Origin: Monosporascus cannonballus
Lineage: Eukaryota; Ascomycota; Sordariomycetes; Xylariales
Assembly (NCBI GenBank): GCA_004154925.1
Contig: QJNS01000051.1
Span: forward strand, 248,001-312,000
Reading direction: 5' to 3'
Length of the DNA: 64,000 bases
Shown: one piece after another, positions 49,001 through 62,338 of the stretch
Position numbering within the stretch: position 1 is the stretch's first letter
Layout: each line of letters opens with the position of its first letter
The notes under the pieces: model-generated
Seen by the model: the letters and a program-made list of their open reading frames with translations, nothing else
Told to the model about the DNA's origin: nothing
The model's database searches: none
Translations under genes and position numbers: made by a program

Positions 49001-50950
49001 TTCTTTCTTTATTTCGTCTTTGCGTAATAAAATCGTATGGTCCATTCTGGAATAGGATAAAAACAAGGCGTTATCTAATTTTTTGTCGAAACATTTCCGA
49101 ACCGTTTTTAATTTGAACGAAATTTTTTGTTAATGTTCATTTTTTCTTAAGCGTTGACGTTTTATTAATATCGTCCAAAAAGTTAAATAAAATTAAATTT
49201 CTTATTTAATCCCTTTAATTTTTTTTAGTTTGCGAAATTTGGCCCCAAAAACGGCAATTAAAACTTTTTTTATTTTGCGTATTATTTATACGTTATTTTT
49301 TAAGCTTTATATTCTTTTTCGTAAACCTTTATATAACTTGTTATACATATTGTTAAAAAGTACTTTTGCATTATATATATAACATTATAACGCTTGATTC
49401 AAAACCTTTTTAAAATTTAAGGGTAATTGAGGTTATTAATAATATATACGAATATTTTGGTTTTGAAGCAGTCAATATCTATCTTTATATATATTATTTC
49501 CTCAATATTTTTCGGTTATCGTTAACTTTTTTTCGAATTTTTCTTTATTCGCGTAACTTTATTAAAATACGTAACAACCGTAAACGTTTTACGAACGTTT
49601 CGCTTATTACGGCAGAATATTTATATCTTTAATTAATAAAAGTTTTTATAAATTTTTCTTAATTAATATATATATTGATAGTAAATAAAATACCGTCCAT
49701 ATTTTATTTCGTAATTTTTATTTCGGTTTGGGTTGCTTTTTGCTTCCGAACTCGCCGATATTTAAAAATTATTTTTTTCCCTTTTCGTTTTTAAATTCTG
49801 ATCTTTCGTTTTTATACGCTTTTAACGAACTAATCTCTTTTTACGGTTTTTTGTTAATAAAACTAAGTAACGGTTCGCTTTATAATTAAAACGTCCATAA
49901 CGCAAATTAAAGCTTTTCGTTTTACGGACGTTCCGTTTCTTTTAAATTACTTATCGTATATATTATTTCGGTGTTAAAGGTAAAAGTTAAGGTTTTTACT
50001 TTTATTATTTTACTGCCGAGATATCCGTTTTATTTATATCGTTATTTAAGTTATTTCTCGTTTAATTATTACCGCTCGATTAAGTTATTACAAAACCGTT
50101 CGTTTTTTTCTGCCACATTATTTTTTGAGACGTCCGGCGATTTCTATTACCTTTTTTACCTATAGGTTATAATTCTTATGGAAATCCATTAAAATTAAAA
50201 CTTAAGTAAATTGCTTATTTAATATTCCTCCTAAAAATATAAGTCTCGTTTTCACTAGTCAAATAACTTTTCTTATGTTTATTAACGTTTTTTCGAATAA
50301 GGGATAAAATAACGAAAGTTTCGCGTTATTGGCTTACTTTAAACTCCGAAAACGTTTAATTATTTTTTTATATTAATTATTATATTATTCTTATAATACT
50401 TAAAGGAAACCGACGGAATTATAAATATCATTTAAACTTCCGGTAATATAATAAATAATAACCGTACGTTATATGTTGATTTCTAATTTTTCGTATATAA
50501 AGAAAAATTACTTACGAATTCCTTTTATGAAAATAACGTTTATTTTGAATTTATAAATTATAAATACGTACTATCCGGGGAATTCTTTTCTTGTCCCGTC
50601 GAACTTCTCCGGCCAAAATAACGGTTTCCGTTTAATTTCTATTATTAATTCTGTCGTTCGAACCGTTTTTACGAAATAATTTAATTACGTTTCTAATTAT
50701 TATTAAATCGAAAAACAATTAGTATTCGTAAAAGTTATTACGTTCCGAACTTACAACTAAATAATAAATTTTTATTAAATAATTAAGCCGTTTTTAAGTT
50801 ATTCGGTCGTTTATATTAATTTGTTATTTGCCTTATATTACGTTTTTATATGCTTATAGAACTACGTTGTTTTTTTTTATTTTCTTCGAATTAGTAATGT
50901 ATATATTGTTTTATAGCCGTTATTAAGCTTATTAAAATTTCCGTCATAAC
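46081..50950 (-). pseudogene. LTR-D gag-pol relic
   Basis: Minus strand, right to left: gag at about 50,400-50,640 (PLFWPEKFDGTRKEFPG); RT active site at 48,521-48,544 (YIDNILIFSS, second Asp changed to Asn); RT connection near 48,390-48,430 (KYLGFIINAGKEIYMD); post-integrase motif near 46,440-46,520 (FSAEKYEINDKIWLFLK); chromodomain at about 46,100-46,250 (FICHIQIK and LFKEFADTAAL). Protease, RNase H and the integrase catalytic core lie between but were not pinned to single residues. Plus-strand frames at 48,301 and 49,971 are shadows of this gene. Confidence 0.82.
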
Positions 50951-51078
50951 GCTAAATACCCTTTGTAACTTTACGTCGATAAGGGCCCCTTACGAACCCC
51001 TTTAAGGAACATTCGAAAACCCTAACATCTGATCCCGAACGTTTCCTATTTTGCTAAATAATAAATTAAAAAGAAATA

Positions 51079-51262
51079 TACAAAAGGCTTTACTTAAACG
51101 GTTTGTAATTAAGTATTAATAAGAATTTATTTTTTAGTTAAAAAAAAAAGGAAAGATAAAAATATAGTTATATGTATTCGCATATAAGGCGCTGCGTTAG
51201 TGCTGCTTGATACCGGCGTTTGTCCGATGCTCCATAATAGGGCTCCATACAGCCCCATTACA
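51079..51262 (-). repeat. 5' LTR of the LTR-D element
   Basis: Plus strand TACAAAAGGCTTTAC to AGCCCCATTACA. The terminal TG is mutated to TA. The last 90 bp (GGCGCTGCGTTAGTGC onward) are nearly clean. Followed by ATTAT. Confidence 0.85.
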
Positions 51263-52210
51263 ATTATAATATATTAAAAAGGAGAAATATACATGTTTAA
51301 AAAGGAAGATTAATGTAAAATATAATATTTTAATCGCTATTTATTTAATTAAATATTAAAATCTATTACAACTTTCGTTTTATTCATTATTTATTACAAT
51401 GCTTTTACAACTTGCATATATTAAGTATTATACACTGTGTTTTATTAATATTCGAGCAAATATATATTATTTTAAGAACTATTTTAATATAAACCCTAAT
51501 TCTATTCAGTGTTTCTTATAATAATAATTGCTTATATTACATTTAAAATCAAATTTACTTATAGTTGTAATATATTGCAATTCATACTGAATTAGTTTTT
51601 TTTTACGCAAAAAGTTATTCATGTACAAGAATTATTGTTAAATCTTTTTCCAATTTAGAAATAAATTGGCTTATTCTGTTATTTATAAAAAGGTTCGTTT
51701 TGGTTTTTATGTTATGAAAGGTTTCGTTTTACCTTTTTCTTTGTGATTACTAATATATACGTCACTTTTTACGGCCTTTTTATTTATTAAAATCTCAGTT
51801 TTATTGTTACCCTAAAGAAATATTATAAAGTTTTATTTTACGTTGAATAAGCTTAGGAAACTAATTGTTATAGAATAGTTTATTATTTTTAAGCGGAGTT
51901 AAATATTTTAGAAAATATATATATATACAATAAACCTTCTTTTAAAGATGTACTTTATAACTACCTATTCAGAATAGTGTAATTTCGAATCATAAAATAA
52001 GGAAATATGTTAAAACAAAGTAGAATCCTCGTATATAATCAGCTATGCTACGATAGCTTAATAAGAACGTGTATTTTATAATACAATGCTCTCTGTAACT
52101 CAATTTTATTTTTAAATTAAAAGTCATCTTTTATCTGTTTTTAAAATCTGATTTATTAAAAATTATATAGTTTTACGAGCTGCTAAAATCTAAGGCCTTA
52201 ATTTCAATAT
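51263..52210. other. AT-rich stretch without a gene
   Basis: Right flank of the LTR-D insertion, originally continuous with 43,586-44,355. Heavily AT-rich; no readable motif. It lies between two same-orientation LTR-A copies (43,214 and 52,211), which without LTR-D would be only about 1.7 kb apart. Confidence 0.4.
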
Positions 52211-52579
52211 TGTAACCTATGCTAATGGCGGTGGGAAGAAACGGTTGGATGTATATCAACAAATTACGTAGTTGGATCTTTTTTCACCTCAAAAGGCAAA
52301 TAAATCTATATGAAACTAATTGTATTTAAAATAATTGAATTCGTAAAATTTTTAAAGCTTGTAAAACTCGAATTTATTAAAAGAAAATATATGTATTCGT
52401 TAAATTTATAACTACATTATATTAGCTTGTAATATTATTTCATTGTTGAAAATATTTTTAATATTATAACACTTATTTATATTATGTTATTATTTAAAGC
52501 TTTACGATATTCATATTAATAAAGATTTGTTGCACTAAAAATTAATACTTAATTAAAATTTAGGCAGTGCTATTGTACA
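52211..52579 (+). repeat. LTR-A copy, sense orientation
   Basis: Starts TGTAACCTATGC, contains the AAACGGTTGGATG and TTACGTAGTTGGATC blocks of the 42,075 subfamily in reverse, and ends GTGCTATTGTACA. Flanks AATAT and AGTCG do not match, so its pairing is unknown. Confidence 0.6.
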
Positions 52580-54795
52580 AGTCGTTACGTCTTCGCATTA
52601 TTAAAATTTAAAAAACATTTATTAATTATTATCTTTTTTTACATATTAAAATTATGATAAGAATTTGATTTTAAATCAAAATTAAAAAAGTTAAGAAATA
52701 TTATTAATACCTCACGATTTACGTAAAAACCGTCTCGGTATACATTAACGCCGCGAATTTTTATCTATACGATAAAACACATATATTTAAGATTTTTTAA
52801 TTTCCGTAGAATTCCTTTTTGATAATAAGACGTTATTCAAATATTGTATTAAATATTTACATTTATATTCATATATATGAGATAGTTTAGATGAATTTAA
52901 TCCATTAAAACAGATTACTTGGAGAACCATAAGGCCGATCGAAAAAGTCACGATTATAAAAACATTTTTCGATTACAGCAGTTTTGAAAATAAGATACAA
53001 ATTAATGCTAAAACTCCGGATAAAAATCGTATTATTACAAAATAAATCTTACAATTACAATAGAAATGTTATATTTGAAAAGAAGCGGTTATATTTTAAA
53101 TATATATAATTAATATGAAATTAATCATAAGTTAAAAGATATTTTAATAAATACAGAGTTTAATAAATACATATTTTAAAAATATAAATAGAAATCAAAA
53201 AACAAAATAATTATATTATTTTGTTAGTAATATTTAATATACATATTATAAAAGATATAAACGTTAAGAATAGGTAATACAAATAGCACATAAATAAACG
53301 AAAATGAATTTTAATATAAACAACGTATAAGAACAGATTAAAAAGGAATTTTACCAGGTATTGCTTGTTTTAAATAATATAAAATTATTTATAAAGGAAT
53401 TCGAAAGGGTTTAAAGTAAAAGCAAAAGGTAAATTAAATGCTGTTATTATGTTGAAATATTATGTTATTGAAATATATGTAAATAATATCAACAATAAGG
53501 AAATTAAATGTAAAGTTTCCAAAAACAATTTCTTAAATCCAATATAAAACCAAATATTAAATATAATTTTAATATTAATATGAAGTATATTAAAGTCTAA
53601 GCAATATTTTTATATTAACACATATATCAAAAAGGCTGTTTATAAGATAATTTATATAATAAACGACATATACGTTTCTTTCAAATAACATAATGAATTT
53701 AAACGTTTTACAATTAATATAAATTATATTTTACTTGTAAATACTAAAACTTTCAATTTAAATAATTATCGATAAATTCTAAATTTTATCACATATCATT
53801 CAAATAAAATATATAATACAAAATATGAAGAAAACTTTATTTCGAAATTTTAAATCTTTACGATAAATTATATAAAATATATTAATACCAAGAAAATACG
53901 TAATAATTCAAAATTCAGAAAATAGATTTATTAATATATTCAAAATATAGGTAAAATTATCTTGTAATAAAATTAAACATAAAATGTTCAAAATTAATAA
54001 TAGTAATATAACTTCAGATTTAATTTCATATTCATAATTAAAATAATTGAAAGTTGTTAGAAGTCTTTATTTTGTTTATTTTAAAAACAAAATTAATTTT
54101 ATATTATAATACGTATTTTCCGTCAGTGAAATTTTATTATAATGTTAAAACAAACTAGGATATTAAAACATTAAATTACAAATTACCTACTAAATTACTA
54201 TATTAGAATATAATTATATTAAAACAAATTTGTTAATTATTAAAATAATAAATAATAAATCAAGAACAAATTAAAAATATATTAATAAACATTAAAGCAA
54301 ATTGGAAAATATTACAAATAATGAAAACATTATCATATAATATTGTGAATTAATAGGACTATTAATATATTAAATATATAAAGTATAATTATAAAATATT
54401 AAATATGAATTATAATTATAATAGTTTTAAAAATATTTTTTTAATTATTTTAATAATTAAAGTAAACATTAAAGTAATTATGTACAATTTAGTAAATAAA
54501 AGTGTTTATATATTAATATAAGAATATAATATAAAAATTGAAATTAGAATATTTAAATATTCTGAATTTAAACAAATTATATATTTTATATTTACGACTC
54601 AAATATTTTAATTTATTTTGTAATTATATATATAAGTTATATTCGGAATTATTAAAGTATAAAAATGTTTATATTATATTTAATATGATTTTATATTTTA
54701 TAAGTTATAAATAAAAATATAAATTTAATTATATTATATTGTGAAATATTAAATAAGAATACTATTATTACAATAAATTATAATAACTTATTTTT
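52580..54795. other. Very AT-rich decayed retroelement interior
   Basis: A slightly GC-richer patch at 52,910-53,040 and a short plus-strand stretch at about 53,300-53,420 (MNFNINNV, then EQIKKEFYQVLLVLNN) could be gag remnants of an element starting with the LTR at 52,211. Beyond 53,640 the sequence is close to pure A/T and nothing can be read. Confidence 0.35.
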
Positions 54796-56645
54796 CAAAT
54801 TAACTAGATACTTAAATAAAGCGGATACTTTTTAAAACTTCGCGATAACAAATTCAAATAAAATACCTATAGTTTAATAATGTCATTCAAATTAATCGGA
54901 TTTTTTATCGCCAAACGCATTTGGAACTTCCTTATAAATCCGCGCATTATATCCGGGTTTGTCACAGACGTTACATTTCCGTTCTTTTGTCTGAACCCTT
55001 TTGCAATAATTATTTTTTGTCTTTATTAACTGTAATTATTTACCATTACTTCCTTTCGTAGCTGTAAAACCTTATACCTCCCTTATAATAAATATTCTTC
55101 CTTTCTGAAAACATATATTTTTGATTTTCCGGCGTGTATTAAAAACGTTATTTGTTTCGCAAAAAGAACCATTTTGTTTCAGAAAAAACACGATATCGTA
55201 TAAAAGCATTAAGTTATTTTTTGTTGAGAAATTAACCGACTTAACCATTTTTATTAGCGAACTACCCTAGTAATTTCTTATCTTTTTTTACAAATAGCGT
55301 TGCCGTCGAGTTGTTTTGATAATATTCCTAAAGGTGTTCGTGAATAAGAAAATAACGGAATTAGTAAAACAAAGCGGCGAAACGGTCGATATAAATACAA
55401 CTAAAATTCTTAATTGGAAAAAAACGCAATGGGAATCGAATAGAATAAATTCTGCTTTTACAAATCCGGACTTTATATTATTAGTCGTTATAGCAACTTT
55501 AAACGCGTCGCAGAAACCGGCGATAAAATCTTTTTTGGCAATATAGATAACGTACCGCTGTATAAGATTTTCGATATATAGCAAAAAAATGCGTTTTAAT
55601 ACGAAAAAACAAGATACGTTAAAGGATTGAAATCGATAAAACAAATAAGTAAATATACAAAGCGTAATAATGTCGTTATTCGCGCAATAATTTCGAATTC
55701 GATTGAATAATGGCTTTCGTAATTATTGAGGACAAAAAGACGTTTTGAATTTTTACTACGAGTTTTAATATATTTATTAAAATATTTAATACATTTTAAA
55801 TCCAGTTAATTGAATATTCAGCCGTTTTCGCTTATAGCAAACCTCCAGTCGGATAAAACTAAGTTAATGGCAAACTAACAAGAAAAATAATTTTTCTTAA
55901 CAAAAATAATAAATAAAGATAAACCCCAACCTTAAAAATTAACGACATATATTACTATAAATTATTCCCGATTTTCTTATTGGGCCTATCTAAATTTTCC
56001 GCGTTTTTTAACGTTAATAATAATTATATCTGCTATTATAAAAAATCTTATTCAAAATCCAGTTTCGTCGAAGTTATAAATATTTTCTTTTATAATACAA
56101 TATTTTACGATTATAACCCGTATAAGCTTAAACCATTTTCGAAATACTTCTGGATTGTCGCGTAAAACCCATTGGTAATATATTAATCGATTTAAGCGCA
56201 TTTTAAATTTTTATTACCTTTTAATAAAGTTAAATGCCCAATTTACCCCGACGCGTATTACGACGCGTTACGTAAGCAACAAATTCGCCATATCTTCAAC
56301 GTACTGAAGCCGGACAAAACTCGCTCGCGTATCTAGGTTAAAGACATTTTCGATAATCGATTTTTCTTCGATCGGCGTTAGTTTTTATAAAAAAGGGACA
56401 ATATCGGCTCGGGCGCATATACTGATATATCGCCTCTTTAAGGTGGAATATAGAACATTATATATAAAACCAAGCTTTCTATAACAAATTTTGGGGTTAT
56501 CTTTCTTAGTCTAAACGGCTAGGTCCATTCTCGATTTTTTTGTAAGCCGTTTTATATCGTAATTATTAAAAAACAAGAATTAAAGTCGGATAATAAAATT
56601 GTTAAAAGAAAATATCCAGCTTATTTATATGTCTAGCTCACTTAT
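54796..56645 (-). mobile_element. Fot1/Pogo-type DNA transposon
   Basis: A roughly 1.85-kb unit with decayed inverted ends of about 30 bp: TAACTAGATACTTAAATAAA at 54,801 matches, in reverse, the sequence before TCTAGCTCA at 56,639 (about 24 of 31 positions). Size and coding content fit Fot1-like elements of the Tc1/mariner superfamily, which insert at TA. The exact end base and TA duplication are unclear. Less AT-rich than the retroelements around it. Confidence 0.75.
54880..56470 (-). pseudogene. Fot1/Pogo transposase relic
   Basis: Minus strand, right to left: a CENP-B-type DNA-binding region near 56,170-56,400 (PIEEKSII-like start, RVGVNWAFNFIK, then NPEVFRKWFKLI in adjoining frames); the first catalytic Asp preserved in YNFDETGF at 56,057-56,080; the second region near 55,700-55,735 (NNYESHYSIEFE, Asp changed to Asn); the third within RFQSFNVSCFFVLKR near 55,620 (Asp changed to Asn), followed by a long open stretch to 55,288. 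A C-terminal cysteine motif (CNVCDKPGYNARIY, C-x2-C-x4-H-x4-C geometry) lies near 54,945-54,990. It once cut and pasted the element. Frameshifts, stops and lost catalytic residues make it inactive. The plus-strand frames at 55,316 and 55,980 are shadows. Confidence 0.85.
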
Positions 56646-57237
56646 ATAGTACGTTACAATGTAAATTTTTAAATGATATATATAAATATTAATATTGCAT
56701 GAATATATATTCTTTGTTATAATTTTTATAATATATAATGATATTTTCTTTATAAGTGTTTGATATTAATAATAAAAGTTATATGTAATAAATTAAAATA
56801 TATTAAAATATTTGTTTAATTAATATGTACTTAAATGGGAAGAGATTTAGAAAGTATAAGAATTTTGAAAACGTTACTAAAACTTTAGAAATATTTTTTT
56901 ATAAAAATATATTTTTAATGACATGATATTTTTAGAAGAATGTTTAACTAAAATAATGTATTTATATTAGATTTAAAAGGTTAGTAAAAAATACAATTAA
57001 AATAATATATATTTACCTATAGCTTTTTCAATTGATATAATTATTAAAATATATTTTTGATCATTTTCAATTTATATGTAAAACTCCTGTAATATGATAA
57101 ATAAATTAAACCGTTAATATTGTTATAAATACCATTATATATACGTATTGAATATATTCGATATCTTATTAACGGTATATAAATAATATTTTAATATTAA
57201 GGTTTTAACAACTAAAAGAAATTCTTTTTTCAAATAT
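56646..57237. other. AT-rich stretch without a gene
   Basis: Nothing recognisable. It ends in AATAT (57,233-57,237), the left target duplication of the next element. Confidence 0.4.
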
Positions 57238-57585
57238 TCTTACGGATAATATTTAACAAATTATTAACTTTAAATTATACTGATTTATATTAATTCAACC
57301 TATCGTAAAAGTTTAAATTAAAGATAAATATTATCATGATTTATAGTATTTGAAATATTATAAGTATTAAAATTATGTTATAATTTAACTTTATTTAAAA
57401 TGAAACTATGATTAAATTATATATATATAGGTCAACATATTATTTTTTATTAATAGATTAATAATCCAGTTTATAAATTCTTTATTAACAAATTAATAAT
57501 TTACTACATAATTTAATAGAGTTAAATTTCTTAATTACCTTTATGATTACCGCTATTAAAGAATATAATATGCTAAATCGTAACA
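57238..57585 (-). repeat. 3' LTR of the 57-62 kb element
   Basis: Plus strand from TCTTACGG to AAATCGTAACA. Very AT-rich, but the AATAATCCAGTTTATAAATTC and CTACATAATTTAATAG blocks align with the CCGG-containing motifs of better copies. Much more mutated than its partner. Confidence 0.7.
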
Positions 57586-60500
57586 TAATTTATTTTTAAA
57601 AAAAATCATACTTTTGAAATTTTATTATTTTATTAAATCTTTTGCTCTTTTAATCATAATAAATTTTATCCGTAATTATAATTTCCGTAAACCTAAATAA
57701 CGTAACGTATGAATTAACTCAATTAAAATAAAAGATTTTAAAACCATATTATATTTCCTTTTACTTTTTTAAAACCCGTATATTTTAAATAATAAAACTA
57801 AATTTTCATTATAAGGAATATATAGATTGCGGGTGAATATATTTTTAAGCAAATATTTTTATTTTTATAGTTTATTACAATATGGCCGACACTCGTTATC
57901 TAAAAAACACATTAAGCTGGCCGTCGAAAAGGTCTTATTTAAAATTCTTGTTCGATTATTTCGCGTTAGTTTCTAACAGCAATAATATTAAACGCAAAGT
58001 ACCAAACTTATTAACCTTATGTTTAATTTTTAAATAATTTTAATAATCTAAGTTATTATAAAATCAAAGTAATAACAACGGCTTAAAGTTTTAAAGATTT
58101 TAACGTTGTTAATTAAAGTTTAGTTAATTTAGAAATATCGCTATTATAGGAACTCAAATAAAACTCAATATTTAAGGCTGTTATTACAAATAAACGTTTT
58201 TAATAAATATTTATTATTTATAAGATATTTAACGGGCTTTTCAAGGTTTTCGAAATTTAAACATCTTTTTATTTTATTATGTATTAGGTAGATTTATTTT
58301 CTTGTGCGTATTTGAAAAACAGATTATTTCGTATACCGTTTCGCTGTTTATTTTTATATTATTCTATTTTATTTAAACCTTAATAATATTCGCTGTTAAT
58401 TTCAAAAAAAGAAATATAAAAAAATAAATAAAACTCAAACTTTAATACAACCTTTAATCAGTAATATTTCTTTACAATTCTTTCAATAGTTTTACATAAT
58501 TAAATATATTTAAAATCGAATATTTTACGAAATCCTGTTTTTATATATGTTCTATGATAAACAAAATTAATTTCCTCTTTTCTAATGTTAATGCTTTTAA
58601 TTTACTTTAATTATGATATAATTTAATTAAATATATGTCAGTTTTATTTCTAGATCGAACTTTATTTAATATAACTTTTTAAATTATTCGGACGCAAATC
58701 TTATTTTGTTCTGGATAAGTTTATATTACGCCATTTTATAAAGATTAGATACAAAATTAAAATTTGTATTAATTAAGACAATTTTACCTTTTCCGTAATA
58801 ATTAATATCCTATAAAAATTAAATAATAAACAGCTTTTTAATTCTATTATTTTATTCGTAATTAATATAATATTGTAAAAAGAACATCGAAATACTTTCG
58901 AAATAGATAGTTTAACGTGGTTTGAAAAACTATCAATAAGGTTGTAAATCTTGGTAATACAATTAAACACTTAAATAATTTATATTTCCTTTTAACCGTA
59001 AATTCGTTTCTCATTTTTCTTTTAATCTTAACAAAGTTCAAATCATGTTTAAAATTAAACCTTATAAATATTGTATTTTAATAATTATAAATACATTTAT
59101 TCTATTTTTAAATTATCATTTCGCTTAAATCTTAATAATTAATTATAAATCGTAATACACTGTTTTTAAATATATATAAATTTAAAGTACTTTACCGATC
59201 AGTTTAAAAATATATTTCATTTTTATAACTAATCTTTTAAGTATTTTATAAACGTACGTAATATATTGCCGTTGAAGCTTTAAATAAGGTAAAGCCTTAT
59301 AAATAGTTTTTTTAAAGAACTTATTTCTTAATTCTCTTTCTTTTGTTCTGGTAAGATTGTCACAAACTTTTCTTTACAAATCTAGTTATATTTTTAATAA
59401 TATAATATTATATTCATTAACTCTGTCAATATATCGTATTATCTTTTATAAATTAGTATTTGATTCCTTTAATTCTACAATAATTATAGGAATAATATTG
59501 TATATTTCTATATTTCCTTTCTTTTTACATTTTAATATTTTTAGTAATAAAATATTATTTATATTTATATACTTATATTCGTCGTTATTTCGGATTAAAA
59601 ATTAAAATACCGTGTTTATTATGGATGTTGATTGTTTATAAATTATATATTAAATGCTACTTCAATAATCTTTGTGTTAATTATGAACTGTTATTATTAT
59701 ATCGGTAATACTTTTAAAAATATACTACTCCTTCCAATAAAGCGATATGGAAATCTATTATTTAATATCGTTTTTAAATAAACCTTTTGAACTAGTTAAT
59801 TTTGTAAGTATTTTTTCTGTTATTATAAATAAAATAATAACTTACGCTGTCTGAAACAATATAAAGTTTTAATTTATATTTTTTTAATAATTTAAATTCA
59901 TTAACAATTTTCTATATAATATACTATCGGCTTAAAGGTTCGTAATTTATTCTTAGAATATATTTATATTTTCGAAATCGTTTTTTTAAAGTAACCAATC
60001 ATTAACGGCTTTTATTATCCCGATTAAAGTCTGTTTGAAGAGTTTTTCTTAATTCCTTTTATTTTATATCATTTTATAGCTTTTTTGTATAAACAGCTCC
60101 TTTTACAATTTTTGGTCAAATTTACCAAATTATATTTATATTTTCTATTACAGTACGTTAATCTATTACAATTATTGTCTTTATAGACCTATTCGTCTTT
60201 CGAATTATATTACTTATTCTTCAATTTGTTATAATATTCTTTTTAACCTATAATTACTTTGTTTATTCATTATATAACCTTTTTTTCATATTATATCGTT
60301 ATTATCTTTTTATATCTTTTGTATAAAAGTACGAATGTTTACCTCAATATTTTCTTTTAAAGTTTATAATAAATACTAATTAAAAAAATATATTTATAAT
60401 AATCTTTTAATAAGATTTCTACCGATGTAATGAATAAAACCTTCTATAAATTAATAATTACATTAAGTAAAAGACGGAACACTATTAAATATAAATATCG

Positions 60501-62338
60501 GTTTTTTGTGTTAAATTTATAAAACTATGAGTTTATATATATCGTTTTAAATCGTAATAATTGGAAGATATCTATATTATTACTGATTTGCGCTCTTATT
60601 TTCGATTTAATTTAAGGATTATATCTCTTTTATATATACACATAATACCATTATAAATACACTTTTGTAATCGTTATATAGAGAGCAATTACGTCGTTTA
60701 TAATATATAACCTATATTTTATTATATTAACCTAAACTTCTATTCTAAATACTCGTTATCTATTGCTAATATTTCTTTAAATATTTCTTTAAAGCGTTTT
60801 ATTATGTTTCTAATTTCCTTTAAGTTAATTTCTTAACTTTTTCTATGTTACGTCGAATATTTTATTGATATAGCCTCTATTCATACTAGGCTTGGATCAT
60901 GTTAATAACATTGTTATCGATTTTTTAATATTGATAAATTATTTTGCGGATATTAACATCTTGTTATTTTGCCGTAAATCTTGAAGTATTTTGCTTTTAA
61001 CCGTTTTGAATTTTATTTTCTCGAAATTAAAATATTTAATATAGTTTTGTATTCTTATAAAATAACTTTAAATTTTATAAATTTTAATGTAATATTAAAA
61101 GCAATAAAACACGTATCCCTTTTGTTTTTTATTGAACTTAATATTGGTAAATCATAAAATATATTACTGTGTTTTTTTTATAATCTTTTAAATTGTCGGT
61201 TGCTAATTTTACTTCTTTTTTCAACATATTTTCTAATATAATTTATTGTTTAATAAGAATAAATTTATTTTTTAAATTGATTTTTCATCTTTTATAAAAT
61301 ATATTTGTAAAAACGTTAATTTCGTTATTTTATTATCCGGCTTAACTTTTAAACTGTTAAAAATAATTGTATGGTTATGTTACAGGAACAGGAGTTTCTG
61401 TCCCTAAGAAACCAACCTTTCAGGCCAAGCGCGGGCCTGTCGCGGCTAAACTACGGATAGGGAGGCTTGGCCTCTATGGTGATTTAGTTGATCTTAGTGA
61501 TTTAGGTGATCTAGAGCTAGATTACATAGATTAAATAGATCACATAGATCCACGACACATTCACTTTAGAAATTGGAGTATATAATAAATCGGTTTTTCA
61601 TATAAATAGCACCTGCCTAGTTTTTTCGCTCGGTAGCTATCAATATAAGTTTACAGCCAGAGGCAGCCGTTCTTTACTATGAGAAGAGTCCGCAAATCTT
61701 TTTAACAAACAGAACTCTAAATCATGCATCGCTTTATTGTTATCTGCAAATCAATACCCCATTTCGGATACTGCTTATACTTCTAAGTAGATGTATAACA
61801 GGTTCGTTACAGTTTAAAAGTTAATATTTTTATCGTAATTAGCAGATTTATTATATCGTAAATTAATTTTTATCCGAATTACTAAGATTATTACGGATTT
61901 TGTATTCGAAATTAATATATAAAAAAAGAGTTTCGTTAATAAACAGTTTTTTATACAATCTTTCATTTTTGAAATAATTTCTTATAACAAATTTAAATTA
62001 ATTGGCCACATTTTCTATTAGACACGTTCTTACGGCCATAATCTAATATATTAATTCGTAACAGAAAGAGAATTGAAAATACATAGCGATTTAAATTAAA
62101 AAGATCAAGAAATTATTTTTTTATTATATGGCGTTAATACTTTAGGTTTTAACGTAATAAAGGTAATTTACACAAATAAAACAACTTTAAGTTAATTAAT
62201 AAATTAATGGATTCCCTGTTCGAATTTTCGAATTCGCGCTGAAAATTATTAAATAGCGTTTTTTCAAGTCTTAATCGGCATTTCAACAATATTAATTATT
62301 ATTTAAGATTTAACAATATTATTAAAAAGCTTAAAAAG
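57586..62338 (-). pseudogene. gag-pol relic, integrase part apparently missing
   Basis: The most reliable segment is 58,860-59,000, which aligns closely with the RT region at 22,380-22,500 of the better copy (minus-strand KIYNLIDSFSNH and following). Left of it the alignment ends and only about 1.3 kb remain to the LTR. To the right, decayed sequence with GC-richer patches (59,990-60,060; 60,880-60,910) should hold gag and protease, but no knuckle was read. The plus-strand frame at 59,357 is low-complexity and not a gene. Confidence 0.5.
61378..61811 (+). repeat. LTR-B solo LTR, lightly mutated
   Basis: Starts TGTTACAGGAACAGG and ends AGGTTCGTTACA (434 bp). It is the least mutated LTR-B copy (GGGCCTGTCGCGGCTAAAC, for example) and sits alone inside the minus-strand LTR-A element. 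The flanking five bases are GGTTA and GTTTA, one mismatch. A solo LTR formed by recombination, or a late insertion, fits. Confidence 0.8.

Larger units (their letters stand above)
44356..51262 (-). mobile_element. LTR-D chromovirus, structurally complete, coding mutated
   Basis: Short LTRs of 184-188 bp (44,356-44,543 and 51,079-51,262) and a perfect duplication ATTAT on both sides (44,351-44,355 and 51,263-51,267) define a 6.9-kb element. Gag, RT, integrase and chromodomain are read on minus. It differs from the LTR-A and LTR-B elements in LTR sequence and length, and it has about 1.4 kb between chromodomain and 3' LTR that contains long open stretches. Confidence 0.88.

Noticed and set aside
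48301..50165. Plus-strand frames at 48,301 and 49,971
   Set aside because: They are antisense to the LTR-D pol, whose RT motifs read on minus.
55316..55546. 76-codon plus-strand frame
   Set aside because: It is antisense to the best-preserved part of the Fot1/Pogo transposase, which has clear family motifs on minus.
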